DNA of 40,000 bases, from assembly GCA_905221605.1 (NCBI GenBank), contig CAJNDS010000113.1, positions 27,501 through 67,500 of the forward strand, given 5' to 3'. A program made the translations under genes and the position numbers. This document shows positions 39,865 to 40,000 of the stretch, one piece after another (the stretch's first letter is position 1; each line of letters begins with the position of its first letter). Origin of the DNA: Symbiodinium natans (Eukaryota; Sar; Dinophyceae; Suessiales; Symbiodiniaceae). Under the pieces are notes generated by a model. The model had not been told where the DNA came from and did no database searches. It saw only the letters and a program-made list of their open reading frames with translations.

Positions 39865-40000
39865 GACCCTAAATCCCTACTTCGGGCGCAGAGAAGCCGC
39901 TCGGCCTGGTGCTGCGCCGGGGGCGACGGTCGGAGCCTGAATGGCTCCAAGATAGGGCCCCCTTGATACGCCATCCAAAAAAAGGAAAGTCTATACTTGC

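Overview
The window looks like nuclear DNA of a dinoflagellate (Symbiodiniaceae-like), although no rRNA, tRNA or complete gene is present to prove it. Supporting signs are: hundreds of plant/alveolate-type telomere units (TTTAGGG/CCCTAAA) spread through the interior of the sequence; a run of ankyrin repeats of the GATPL.IAA..GHLEV.R.LL..GADKD type that is very common in dinoflagellate gene sets; PVTY.AP and QYAQPQPAPYG low-complexity protein fragments; many micro- and minisatellites; and a very low density of genes, all of them broken or present only as exon-sized pieces. A chromerid, cryptophyte or other TTTAGGG-telomere protist is the main alternative.

Layout. 1-2.4 kb: exon-sized open frames with GC-rich composition and poly-G/poly-C tracts. 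2.5-3.84 kb: two unrelated minisatellites joined by a duplicated ~130 bp block. 4.05-4.73 kb: telomeric arrays of both orientations. 4.75-9.6 kb: AGT, TCTCTCAC and poly-C microsatellites, 55, 62 and 138 bp tandem repeats, and a decayed PVTY-repeat gene fragment. 9.9-11.2 kb: telomeric and degenerate telomeric sequence. 11.2-13.03 kb and 17.4-18.75 kb: two AT-rich islands studded with short hairpins whose stems are GC-rich, possibly organelle-derived. 13.05-15.0 kb: GC-richer exon-like frames, including a signal-peptide-like piece. 15.1-16.3 kb: degenerate repeats and a (GA)n tract. 19-21.1 kb: exon-like frames and the ankyrin fragment. 21.8-24.8 kb: a third AT-rich island with a recurring 25 bp motif and a 42 bp inverted repeat. 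24.96-26.53 kb: remains of a AAA+ ATPase gene whose middle part, carrying Walker B, is inverted relative to the Walker A and sensor-1 parts. 26.7-39.3 kb: a landscape of short telomeric arrays in both orientations, mixed with hairpin (MITE-like) elements. 39.34-40 kb: more exon-like frames.

No operon or pathway logic is visible. The coherent theme is genome instability: telomere-repeat insertions (one flanked by a 28 bp duplication), head-to-head telomere junctions, hairpin elements cut by telomeric arrays, and genes broken by inversion, single-base deletion, 5 bp duplication or stop codons. All family calls come from reading the sequence by eye; no search was run.
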